Assembly: GCA_005281725.1 (NCBI GenBank)
Contig: SSBO01000014.1
Location: forward strand, 1,711,292-1,775,291
Length of the DNA: 64,000 bases
DNA from: Wuchereria bancrofti
Taxonomy: Eukaryota; Nematoda; Chromadorea; Rhabditida; Onchocercidae
Direction of reading: 5' to 3'
The position numbers were made by a program, and so were the translations under genes. The notes under the pieces were generated by a model, which worked only from the letters and a program-made list of their open reading frames with translations, was not told where the DNA came from and did no database searches. Of this stretch, positions 1 through 13,500 are shown in pieces. The stretch's first letter is position 1. Every line of letters begins with the position of its first letter.

Positions 1-706
1 TTATGCTACGGAAACGACGTTTATAAAACATGCCGCGAATTTTATACAAAATACTGGGAGTTATAAATTTGGACTTCAAAAACTTTAAACAAGAATAACA
101 TCACATTAAATAAATGAATTCAAATATTCCGGGAACTTATGAAATTTAAAAAATTGCATGCTGTTGTATTAAGGGGTTGTATAAAAAATTAAGACAAAAG
201 CAGTGTAGTGCAAAAGCATTAATGAAAACATATGTTTACGTTGCAGTTCATCTGTAAACTTCGTGCAAATCATAGTCTTGAAGTGAAGTACGCACACGTG
301 GGAAACGGAACTGAGAACTATGAGTACAAGCACAGAATGGAAGAACTCAAGAAATGATTTCAAAATGACTGCACAAGAATTTTCAAATGTGTGTGTGCAC
401 GAATTTGCACGCATACTTACTGCACTAACTACTACTGTTGTCGTTGTCCCACTTCCCGACTTACAGCATGCATGCACTAGCAGACATATGCACGTGCACT
501 CAACGTGCAATTACCAGTGCTCTGTGCGTGTACCCATACATACCAACATATACCACATACGTTCGTTAAAATATGTAGTCCTACGAAACTGTCTGTCTCC
601 ACGCACACGTATACACACGTGCAGACATGCACACACCCACACGGACGCGTCTACAATGCATTTGCATTGGCTTATCGATCGCATTCGGGACGACACACCG
701 CCTCCT

Positions 707-736
707 CGCACACACACACACACCCACACACACACA
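707..736. repeat. (CA)n microsatellite, imperfect
   Basis: CA dinucleotides run for about 30 bases, interrupted by a CCC. Further short CA and GT runs lie on either side (600-650 and 380-400). Confidence 0.85.
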
Positions 737-1510
737 GGGAGCACGGACTGCGGTCGAATTCGAATTACCGCCGAACAGCCGCGACGCGAGACATGTATTT
801 GCACTGGGTGCTGTGCGTCGCGTCCCTGTATGATATGCGCGAATTGTCGAGTCGTGCGTGTTTTGTGGTTGTCGTTTACTACTTGCGTGTACTGTGGGGT
901 TTTATGGCGTGAACTTGACGTGAACATCATAGAAAGTTAAGGCAATGAGACAGCATTTGAACGGGAAAGTTGGCTTCATGCGAGCGAGTGAATTAGCAAA
1001 CCAGAGAATGCTGGCGGAGCCGTTTAATTTTGTCAGTTTACCGCATGTACGTAAGGGTACGTAAGGACGAGTTTGTTAGGTGGGATTATAGTGATGCTGC
1101 AAACAGTACTATAACAAATATTCAATGATGACAGTCAGGGTAAGATCCCCGCAATCATGGGAATTTGTGAGGAGATTCACCTAATATCAATCTTAATTCG
1201 TTAATCGGTGGTGATAGAGAGTGGCGAGTACAGTAAAGCATTTGTATTATACTTACTTTCATCGTAGCTTAATTGACATTTCTTATAGTTAATCGAACCG
1301 TACAGTCATAATTTCAGGCTCTTTTACATCATAATTGGGTAATTTATTGCAGTGTAACTATTGGTGGTGAAAATTATTTTTTGAAAAACGATGTAAGGAT
1401 CTGCTAGTGAATATAAGAGACATATGAGATTTTATTGTGCTTCATTGATATGATATGGGATATGATCTTAGAACTTAGAAAACTATAACATACTGGAATA
1501 AGTTTAGAAT

Positions 1511-1547
1511 TTTTCTTTTTCTGTTTTTTTTTTTTTTTTTTTTGCAG
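1511..1547 (+). promoter_or_regulatory. Probable spliced-leader trans-splice acceptor of polybromo
   Basis: A T-rich tract of more than 20 bases ends in TTTGCAG at 1547. The polybromo ATG follows 13 bases later, at 1561. In nematodes an acceptor with no upstream partner donor, placed just before the start codon, is the usual signature of SL1 addition. It also supports the chosen start codon. An unseen upstream cis-spliced 5' UTR exon is the alternative. Confidence 0.6.
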
Positions 1548-1560
1548 GAAGAATACCACC

Positions 1561-4500
1561 ATGAGCGGAGTGAAGCGTAAAGCATGCGTGAGAGAGGAAA
1601 TATCACCAGTCATCCCAAGGAAACATGGACGACGTTCTCGTAATGTTAGGGAAGAATTGGATGATGTAATGTCCTTCTTACATTCATTTTGTATGATAAT
1701 TATAAACGATTAGTCATTTATTTGTTATCCAACAAATTTGATTCAAGAGGATAGTACTGGGATGCATGTTTGCCGTTCAAGTAAATGAATTATATAAGTG
1801 ATGTTGATTTCATTTGTTAAAGAGTTCATTTATTTGAGATGTAACCAGTTAAAATAATTATAAAAACATTGAGCAGACTTGAGTTTCTGATAGTGGTAAT
1901 GCGCTCTTTAAACTTTGTGTTTTCACACAATATGCAAAGCTATTTATGTCAATTAAAACTAAACATTATAGACTTTCCGCCAGTAATAAATTGTTAAGTA
2001 AATTTAAAAAGATTTCAAATAAATAACGGAAATTATAAGTGATAGAATAATTGCTTTGTACTTAATAAATAATGGAAATTGTATGAAGAGTAGATAAGTG
2101 TTGAAATATTTCTTTCATGTATGCAATAATTTAACTTTTCTGATGCATTTTACTGCTCTACTTTCTATTGTTTTTGTAAGGTTAATTTTAAGTATATATA
2201 CAATAGTAGTTGGGAGATATTGTGTTATGTAACCTTGTGAGAATGAAAAACATGATGTGCTTTGTGGACTTAAATTTAAAATTCTGAAGGATTAATTGAT
2301 AAATTTAGTTGCGACAGTGTGCGGAATTGGTGGATGCTTTACGTAGTTATAGGACTGCCGATAATCGAATACTGTGTGAAAGCTTCATCCGTGCACCATC
2401 TCGCCGGTATGGTTTTGTGTTTATCATAATTCATGAAATTCTATAAATTCTAATTATTTGATTTACTTTGAGTTGAAATTATTTTAGCACGGATCCAAAG
2501 TATTTTGATGTTGTCACGCATCCGATTGATTTAACAAGAATTCAACAGAAAATTAAAACGGAAGAATACAGTACTGTGGAAGATCTTTCTGCAGATGTCC
2601 GTCTCTTGGTCAATAATAATAAAACTTATTACAAGGTTCTTTTTTTTTTCAATAATAATAAAACTTATTACAAGGCTCTTTTTTTCCATGAATTTCAGAA
2701 TTATTCTGAAATTTAAATAGACATTTTAACCTTTTCTATGAACTTTCATTCTCTCCACGGTTTACAAATCAAATAGAAAAGTTCAGCAGGTTAGTATCAT
2801 GAACTGCTCCTTGAGTTTGTGTTTGATAATAGCATAATCACACAAAGCTTGCTCTGCCATCAGGATGATTTAGCATTTCCAACTCATCTGCAAGTTCATG
2901 ATTCAGGAAGGCAGTCAAGAGTACAAAGATGCTTGTGAATTATGGGAATTATTTGAGTCACATAGGAAAGAAATGCTTGGGAATACTTCCGTTGCAAAAA
3001 TGGAAGAACAGTTCGTTTTTTTTTTTGTGTTTCTTAATTATTATTATTTATTATATTGTAGAAATATTCTTAACACATAGCGACTACAATAGAGGATGAC
3101 ATAGTTTTGAGTTGTAAATCTCAGTGCACATTTTGTTCTTTACAATTTTTAATATGCCAAACTGTTTTGTTGGAGCATACTAATAGTAAGGACTGCAATA
3201 TTTTGCCAGCTTCCTAGTGGTTTGAACATTCTCGAAGCTACTATAATTATTGCAGCCAAAGGAATAAAACAGTTGAGGCAAGACGGGGTGTGGTGTCAGT
3301 TGATTTACTGGAAGAAATTATTGTATGCACTTTGGAGCTCACGGATGAAACTGGCCGATTGCTCAGTCCACCCTTCCGTGTTTTACTATCTCAAGAAGTT
3401 TGTTTTCGTATAAATTTCTGTTTCTGCACAGATTTCGATTTCATCTTGTTTTTTAAGTTGAGTCGTGGTTTATAACACTATGAAATATTGTCATTATCTA
3501 TCAGCGTATTTATATTCTATAATTTACAGTCATTACTCTTGCAAATGTAAAAACATTCTGTCGTTCGCACACTGCTGTTATTATTTGTAGCATTGTGTAT
3601 TCGAAGTTTTAAAGGCAAATTAATTCAAGGAATTCCCTACTTATTATGATCGAATCAAAAAACCTATTGATCTCAAACAAATAACGATAAAAATCCGTTC
3701 TGGTGAATACCGCACTTGGCAACAATTTGATGCAGATTTTCGATTAATGTGTAAAAATGCAAAAGCCTTCAACGAATTGGGTTCAGTGATTAGTAAGGTT
3801 TGTACCATATGCACGTGTATTGTAATATTTTTAATAAAATCTAAAATTCATTTATATTCATTAATAGCACCAACTTTCATTTATATTCATTGATAGTATC
3901 AACTGTTTTATAAAGTTCCAAATCACTGCGTAATGTTTTAAGTTAAACAGTAACAGGATTTTTCCATATTAAAGGTGACATGTCAGACAGCAGTAGAATT
4001 CTCTCTTTGTATTCTTTAAAATGGTAATGGCATGCTTCTAGACTACTACAATTTAAGGAATGAAATTCAAAAATAGAAATTTAAACCATATGACCTCAAG
4101 GTTTTGTGTCTGCGAAGCTTTTGTTGTAGGATGCTTCTATGTTGTTGAAAAATTATATGAAACGTAAGGCAGAATTATGCAATTCCAAACACAAGCCGCT
4201 GACAATTAAAAGGTTGGTTTTTTGATTTTTTTTTTTTTAAGATGTAGGTTTTCTATGTATACATCATATCCACAAAGAGAAAAAAAACGGAGGTGAAAAA
4301 GAAGTCAATTTCAGGATCAGTGCAAATAAGCAAGTTCTGGATGAACTTTTAACCCAAAACGCTACAGTTAATTCGAGTGAAGAATATTCAGAAGATTCCG
4401 AAGAAGACGAAGATTCGGAACATAGCAGTGAACCAAAATGGGTATTGTATTGGACAATTCGTAATGAACCCAATCCAGCTGATCCGGAAACTAATCTGGC

Positions 4501-7500
4501 AGATCCATTTTTGGAGTTACCCAGCAAAAGGTCAGTTCCAAAGTGAAGTTATGTAGGATGTATACGCTATTTTCTCAATTTCAAATTTTCTCTATGAAGA
4601 AAAATTTTCAAAAAATGGAGTTACAGATAGATATACCTTAAAATAGGAGAAATGACTACTCATTTCTTCTTTCAATTTGTAACTCCATTTCTAGCTTCAT
4701 CTGTTGCCTGTATGTTTGGCTCCTATGTTTCACTCTAATAATTTTTGAATGCATGTTTCCGTATTTCTAGCTGGTATCCAGACTATTTTGACGAAATTTC
4801 GGATCCCATGTCTCTTTTTATGATAAACAAAAAGCTAAAACGTGATGAATATCGTACACTGGAAGAACTTCTGAAGGATATTGTGTTGGTTTTTGAAAAT
4901 GCCAAAACCTACAATGTCGAAGGTTCAGATATTTATGAAGCAGCAGCAAAATTGGAAAGGTTGGCAAGATCAAAGACTCGAGCGTTACAAAAAGTAAGAC
5001 TTTTTTATCCATATCATCAGTGATCTGTTTGGATTAGCCTAAATAAATTAAATAGACATACAGTTCACACACAGTTTGGATGACTGATATTGCGCTTTAT
5101 AAAGTTCTGCTGTTACCAATAGCTACGCAAGCTCTGGATTCAGATTCAAAGTCAGAATCATCAATATTCCACCATCGAAATGAGTTTAAGAAGTCTTTTT
5201 TTCAGACTATTAAAGTAAATGAAGTTGAAGAAAGGATATCGGATAAAAGTGCACAATCGCCGACTGTCACACGATCTGTTTGGAAAAAGATGCGGAAAAT
5301 AGAGGAATCAGCATCTATGCAAGTTCCAGGTTCAGGCCCAAAGCCGGAATCATTTGCTGTTCCAGCATCGAACGCTGAGGGCTCTGAGTTTAAAAGACGG
5401 GGGAGTGGTCGGGGATGGAGTGGTGAAATGCAAGCAGTTTTTCGAAAGAAACTGACAGTTTTGTGGGACACTGTCTATGATCATATGGTAATTTTCTACG
5501 TAATTTTTCGCAAACAATTATTTCATAATCATTGAATTCATACACCAGCTGATTTGGTAGAACTGAAACAGATTGATAATAGGTAAGACAACCAAGACCG
5601 TGAGTTTGCTGAGTTTATTGTTATCACATCGATCATGCTAAACAAAATTTTAGAAAAATCAGTACGCAAAAAAAAATTTTTTTCAGGATGGTAAACGGCG
5701 TGTTGCTACCGCCTTTATGTTTCTACCATCAAGAAAAGATTATCCAGAATATTACGATTATATTGAGAAACCCATTGACTTAACTACGATCAAGCATAAA
5801 ATTGAAACTGACCAGGTAGGATTATTTTTTTCAACGTTTATTAAGTTTTGTTTTGTTCTTGAAATTCCTTATTCGATTTTGTGATGCACTTTGGACATTG
5901 TGCTCCATTTATGCATGAGACAATGTATACACATTGTTCCCTAAATGCGATATGTGGAAAATGCGAAAGTGAGAAAATGCACTTTTGAATAAATGTCCCT
6001 CTAACTGTTGAATTTCTTGCCGTGCATAAATTTTTGCATTATAAAGGCGCTTTGAAAGCTACTGACTGTAAGATTGAATAATACAAAAGATAAACATAAT
6101 TATGGAGGGAATATAGGCATACAAACAGTACATGTTTGGTTTGAATCCCTTGTGAATATAATTTCGCAATCCATACTTGATAATTTGTTTTAATTCCATT
6201 GCCACTTAGTTAAGTTGTATGATTTTTTAGTTTTTGCCATTTTTTTGTGAGAATTGCTTCGATGAAATATGATTTTTGGAATAATGCAAAAATATCTTTG
6301 ATTAAACTTTAAAATCATGAAGCAAGCAACATTTGTTTCAGTACACTTCAATAAGTGATTTCATGAAAGATATGGATTTGCTTGTTCACAATGCTTGGGA
6401 TTTCAACGAACCTGGTTCGCAAATTTATCGCGATGCAACAACCCTACAGTCTGTTGTGCGCAATGCACTTAGTGGGATTCCAGGCTTGCCAGTGTCCAAT
6501 TTCAAGCACTGTAAAAACAAAATTGGGTAGGCGGAATATACGTTTGTCAGTTTCTATTAGGTTTTACAGGTTTAATATGTGTATTGCTTAGTTCTTGAAG
6601 TGTCAAAAATGTTTTTATTTTTTAAATCCTTTGTTACTAGTAAAAATAAAAATTTCGAATTGTTAATTGCTAATGATAGTTACTTTCAGGTTGTTGAAGC
6701 CGAATTTACCATCGAAGAGGCATAAACAACATGGCAGTGGTGGTGAGAGTAGCAGATGTAACGATATTGATTTGGAGAGTGACCTTTCTCGGTAAAAACT
6801 GGCTTTTTCTTTGCAATTTCAATAACTAGAGCGGAGCAGTAAAGAGGAAAAGTAATTGTTATTAAGCGAACTTCAAAAGTCACTGTAACGAAACAATTAT
6901 TTGTACATGGGAAACAGCGTACCATTTGTAACCTATCATTTATTTCTCTATATCATTTAATTTTAGTGGCTCAAATTTGTCGGTATCAGAGGCCTTTCTT
7001 TCACATATGTATCTTTCGGACAACCTTCGTCCTGCTTCACCTTCTTGTAGCGCTATATTTACGGACATGACGCCTGCAGTATCACCTATGAATTTTACTA
7101 AAACGGGCCGCGGTACTCCGCGAAGAATGCTTGGACCCACTTCTGAATTGGAATTTGATAAGATCAAATTGTACGAATTGTACAATCTCATAAGGAATTA
7201 CAAAGATGAACGCGGGCGTGAACTGTCACTTCCATTTTTACAGTTACCATCGAAATTTGTAAGTTTTAACTTCGAAATTTAGCAAATACTTAGTCTGGAT
7301 TCAGCAAAATAAAATTTTAGGTTTGAATATAGTAATTTGTACAAATAAGCGAGAGCGGTTTTTTTTTTTTTTCAGGATTATCCGGATTATTATGATGTAA
7401 TCCGTAGACCAATTGATCTTACAAAAATCCGGAATCGAATCACATCAAACTATTACGATTCAGTTGATGCTTTAATTAGTGATTTCAATTTGATGTTCGA

Positions 7501-10500
7501 TAACGCTTGCCGTTACAATGAACCGGAGAGTATGATTTATAAGGTTTATCTTTCTTCCTTAGAAATAGACTCCAAGACATAATGGAATTGTCAAACAAGT
7601 TAGGAAAAACACTGCCTATATAGATCGACTATTTAGTCGACACTTTTCATAATCCTTACCTAAATAGGCACTATTGTATTATGAGTTACACAACTTCGTT
7701 TGGTTGTTCCAATATTGAAAAGTAGATTGCATAACATTATTAGGAAGTCATTGTAAATCTAAGTAATGGATCATTTCATTTCAAAATCAAAAATTTTATT
7801 CACTTATGCATTCAAATTATAGGATGCACTTTCACTGCAAAAATTAATTCTGTTGAAAAAGCGCGATTTATGCAAAAATAGCGCATCAGCAATAAATGTA
7901 CAGTCGGAAGTTCAAGCTCTTCTTGCCTCAATTCTTATTTCAGTTAATAATCATCAGGTATTTTTAATTGAGCACTTTTGATTTTACGGATTTGTGAGAA
8001 AACTGAAAGTTAACTGCGAACGCTATTTTACAGTAATACAGTGACTCATTCAGTCATATATTTCATTGTCTAACGTACTGAATTGCTAATGTTGTTACCG
8101 TGGTGCATATGTGCTGAATATTTGTAACTACCCACATTCAAGAGCACTTTTTTAATTTTTATATTTAACTTTTTTTAAAGAAAATGTTATAGGACTCTGA
8201 TGGCCGGTGCTTCTCGGATTCGTTAGCTGATTTACCAGGGATGTTACGAAGAAAAGGCTTAGATTCAGAGAACATTCCATTCTCCATTGATGAAATGAAA
8301 AGAAATGTAGATAAGGTAAGTTTTTTTTTTTCATGTGTAAGCCTTGCAAATTTGAGTATTTCGTGTCGTTAAAATTTTAAAGGACTATTTGAAATTGTGA
8401 TAGTAAGTTAGGATATGATATAGCACTGCTGTGATGGAGTCTACATCAGTCACTTTGTCATTACAACTTCGACTACAAAATATTGTTTCATGAGATAGTT
8501 TAAATCTAAACTGGTTTAGCAGTCTATATTTTAATTGTACACGAAACCTAGTTAGCGGAATTGGTTAAACATTATTGGCTCATCCTACAACACAGCTACA
8601 CAAGGCTACACAAGACTACATCTAGCACTAACTGTACTATTACTTTTTCTTCACTAAAAAATTGATAAGCAACTTAATTATTTACAAAAATCTGTAGTAC
8701 ATTTAATTTTGGGTGCGAAAAAATTTCCAGGGACTTTCAGAAATCAAACTTCATAAAAGTAAGGTTTTGCAGGGTCGTTATCGTCGATTAGATAGGTTTC
8801 AAGACGATCTCTTTTTTTTATTTAATGCAGCGATGGAGCACGCTCATTCCGATTCTCAAGTAAGTTTGAAGAATGTATTATAGAGTTAAAAATCTATTCA
8901 ATTTTTTCGACAGCATGCACAAGGTTACACAAGACTACATCTAGCACTAACTGTATTTAATTAATTTAATTTTGTTTGATGTTACTGAGCTGCTTTACGC
9001 CAAATAGAGTGCACGTAGTCAGACGTCTTGACACTACATTTTATGTTCATTTGAAAACAAAAGAAAAATTTTGTTTTAAAAAACCAGGAAAAATATTTGC
9101 AATTATGCAGTTTCTTTTTATACTGGTCTGATTATTTCATATTATGGAAAAAATTCTGGTCGAAGAGCGATGTCTGATGAATTCCATCCTTAACGAGTTG
9201 ATAGATAACTTTGATTGTCCTTAATGGAATCGAATCTGTGATTCTTTATTCTCCTTAAGCTGTACTGTTGATCTTATTTGATATCTTCTTATTTCTATTA
9301 ATTGATGTTTTGAGTTTTCAGGTTTTCGAAGATACAGTTGAGCTTTGGATGTATTATTTGAAAACGCGTGATGATTTGACACGTACTACGTTACTCTCTC
9401 CTGCTCGTTGGTATACCGAGAAGATGCTCCTTACGCATGTGGATAATATTCGGAAACGTAAATTAATGGAAGAAGCGAAAGATGATGAGGAAAATAAAAA
9501 GTCTGAGACACTGGGACCAAAAGCGGTTAGTTTTTTTATATTTTTGAGTAAGAAGAAGAGTTGTAAATTAACCACTCTCGATTTCAAGCAAAGTTTAACT
9601 AGAAATAGAACGGTAAGAAACTTTTTCAGGTTCTTAAAGAGTTGGAAGTTTGAATTTTTCTTTTTTTTTGTAAGGTTTGAAATTTCGGAATTTTTGGTCA
9701 AATAAAACAGAATAGTGACACCTTACTGTTATTGTCGGAATAAATATATCTATGATTTTCAGTAGATTCTCTGGTCAGCACCTTCTGGTGCTTATCTGTT
9801 AATAAAGTTATTGTAAGTAGTAAATGATGAGTGATTAGGGTAACGGGATCATTGATCTTTCCAATTCGTTGGCTTAACAATTTGTCTTGTACTCACGTTT
9901 TTCTCTAGAAAATAATGGAGGAAAAAAAAACGTGGACAAACACGGTAACGAAACCACTTGACACAGTGAACCAGTATTTCAATGGAGTTTAGAATATTTA
10001 AATCAAAAGGCAGCTGAATAATCAATAGGAAGGATAAGAATTTATGTGGCTTAATGTCCGAAAAATTAAGAGGGATGGAAGTAGAGTTATTATTTGGGCT
10101 GGCATTCAGTACTGACGAACTGATTCTTCAGGATGGTGATGTTGACCTAGATTCAACTGGACAAGGTGGGATCATTTATCGGGTGAATGATTATGCATAT
10201 GTAGCGCCAAGTGAAGAAACAGTGTCACAGCGGCATATTATGAGGATTGAACGATTATATCGTGATAGCGATGGACAAACATTTGCACGTGGCACGTGGT
10301 GCTATCGGCCGGAAGAGACCTTTCATTTAGCTACGCGAAAATTTTGTGAAAATGTTTGTTTCTTTTAATTTATGATTTAGAAATATTGACTCGTTAAATC
10401 CAACTCAATATTTAATTGAGTTTATGTTTTCTTTGCTTTCATACTGATTTTTTAAACGCTGTATTGACAGTTTTTAGAAAAATGGTTTTTTTTTAGGAAG

Positions 10501-13500
10501 TATTTCTGACGTCCTACTATGATACCGTAACGGTGGATCGCCTCATTGGAAAATGTCACGTTATGCCAGTTCGACAGTTTATGAGGCAGAAACCAAAAGT
10601 ATTCACGCTGTGAACATTTTAAACAAAGTTAACCTACTGTTGGTGGTTTTGGGGCAGAATTTTTTTTGATTAGAAATAGCAAATCCAAATAGGAGGTCAT
10701 ATTTTCTATTATTTCATATTTACTCGACAATATATTTCCATGTTCATAAGCAGAGAGAATAAGTAGTTTTACATATTTGGTTTAAACTGGATGTCTGATA
10801 ACGTACCATGAATATTAGCGTTCTTTATTCGATCTTTGAATCCTTTTTGCAGTGTATATCCATATCATACAAGCATCATATTAATGATTTTTTTTTATTA
10901 CTCGGCAATGTGTTACTAATTTAGGGTTTTGAAGATAGCGATATATATGTTTGTGAATGTCGTTATATGGGTCGACAGTTGCATTTTAAGAAATTAAAAG
11001 TAATTAATATAATACTTTTGTAATATACTGATTTATATATATTGATTTGTTGATTTTTTTTATATATTGTATGTATAACATAGATTTATTTCATACTGAT
11101 TATATATATATATATATATGATTTATTTTTTCAATTCCATCATTATAATTCATTAAAAACAGGTAACATATTTGCATGTCGTTTGTTTCAGCACTGGCCG
11201 TACCGTCCGGAAGACGAGAAAGTGGAATATGTGAAACGAGAGAAACCTCTAACAGTGATGAAACGCGTCACGTCAGTGTTTGCAAGCAGAAAAACATTTC
11301 AGACTCATCCGGGCGCGGTGATTGGCGTAAACGACGACGTAATTTTTCAAATTTCACATAACCATAGACAAATTTCTTGTCTATAACAGATGTAATTTTA
11401 TTGTGTTATTGTAAGAGTGCAGCTATTTATAAAACAGTTTGAAATGAAGCTGAAATAAAGCAGTATATCTTCTGGAAATCGGAATTTTTATGTTCTTTAG
11501 ATGGTTCTGTTGGTCAGTTATCCCGCGATTGTCCTATGTATCATTTTATGGCCATGATCAACGAAAATGTGTATACCCTCATAAATTTCCGTCTTCTTTA
11601 GGAATCCGTTGATTCAACTTCATCTTTGGAAGACGATCGCTTGAAAAAATTACCAGCAGTATTGGAAAAGCAAAGAGTGGAAGTTATATGTAGTGGTAAG
11701 GATTTTTGATAGTTTGTGGTTTTTCTTAAGTTAGCATTTTGAAGTATGATGAAAGTACGAATTCCAAGTCAAAGAATTAATGGTAAAAAGCAAAAAAACC
11801 GACATTATTCTGAAACTAGAGGAAACAACTATATATTTATAAAATAGAAAAAATAGCTAACTTAAAATTGTCGTCTGTGTCCGAAAATATTTTATGCTTC
11901 GAGAATCCGACAGGCTCAGTTACATTTCTGAAAACATGAAATTTCTTGTTTTATATACTAGGAAGGGATCAAAAGCTTCTGTACATAGTCACGAGTATGG
12001 CATTTTGCAAGGAAGCCATATATGAAAAAAAAGATGCTGCAGATTAGATATTTATCTTTAATATGAGGGTAAACTACTTTCAAAAAAAGAATTCCTAGTT
12101 TTTTCCACTTATTCTATGATCTTGCTTCATTTCACACCACGTAAAATGAGACGGAAATATATCTTTGGATAGTGAAATTTTGTATTTTAAGACACATGTC
12201 GGGAATCGCTTCTTGTTAATGGTGCTGCGGGAAACTAAAATATCCTCACTCTGCTCACCTTTTGTTCGTCTTTTGATCCTGACAGAGCATAATTCCTCGG
12301 TAAGGAAATGATTTTACTCTTCCAACTGTTGCATCTTTTTCACTTCTGATTTCAGACGCGCCAGAAGTTGTCAATAAATCGATGGTATTTTACGAACAAA
12401 TGCAATATAACGATCGTTGGTATCAGCTAGGAGATTTCGTTTACGTATATAATCCACTGAAAAATCGAAATGCAATATTACGGGTCGATAAATTGTGGAG
12501 AACAGTTGAGTAAGTGATTACTTTCTATCGCTGAGTTGAACATAACTTGTTTGATTGCTAAAGAGTTTTTTGGTTTTCAGATTTATTTTCGTCACATAAA
12601 TTTTTTAGGGGCGATGGGTTTTTCTCTGGGCCGTATTTCGCACGTCCTCGTGAAATTAAGCACGAACCAGCACGGATGTTTTATAAGCAAGAAGTATTTG
12701 CCGTCGATCAGCCGGATATTACTATCCCATTGGAAAATGTTCAAGGATTTTGTACAGTCATGACCGTCAAAGAATACACCAAAGGTTGCAATGCATTTAA
12801 ATGCTTAATTGGATGAGTGGGTAAATATATGTCACATTCGTATTAGATGTTAATTATTTACTATTCAACGAACTGGGACTTTCGAAACAGTTAGATTAGT
12901 TAGCCAGATCAGAGATTGCATAGTGCTACTTGATGCTTAAGAATGCTTTGGAAATTCCATATTTATTGAAATCTCCATTACCAAATTGTTTGTGACTTGA
13001 AAACGTAAATTTCAGTTGATATAATTAATTCTAACTCTGAAATCAAACGGAGACAAACTTAAATTCTCGCAAAATGGAGGGTTCTTCCGTCCTCTCTAGT
13101 TACCACTTAAAACCATTTCATACATCTCAGGTATTTTTTTTTTAGGGCGACCAACTGAAATTGATGAATCTGATGTATACGTTGTGGAAAGTAAAGTACG
13201 AGGTTACGAAGATGGTGGGAAACGGTGCAGTTTAACAGGTTATAAACCGTCGCACTGTACATTGAAAAATGTTTCGCAAAACGATGCAAATGATTGTACG
13301 GTATTACCGGTAAATGAGCAAAAGACATCATTAAAAGATGATGTGGACCAATTATTATCAAGCGAAATAACGAAGACAGAAGATTTTCACTCGAATGTTC
13401 CATCTACTTCAAAAAGTATTGTCGAACAGGTTGGTACAATGACGAAACTGGGAACTATATCGACATCGTTTTCGAGTATCTCGGTAGATGATGATAGCAG

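Larger units (their letters stand above)
1..1547. other. 5' flank of polybromo, no gene recognised
   Basis: No coding gene is recognised here. Between about 480 and 930 the sequence is richer in C, G and CpG than the surrounding AT-rich DNA and carries CA/GT-type simple sequence. Long open frames exist on both strands there, but their translations are dominated by Thr-His runs from the CA repeat and resemble no protein family. The block could be part of the polybromo promoter. This is inferred only from its position upstream of the gene and its composition. Confidence 0.6.

Noticed and set aside
320..940. Open frame of 206 codons on the + strand upstream of polybromo, with overlapping frames on both strands
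   Set aside because: The translation is driven by CA repeats (Thr-His runs) and unrelated filler. It has no splice context and no resemblance to a protein family.
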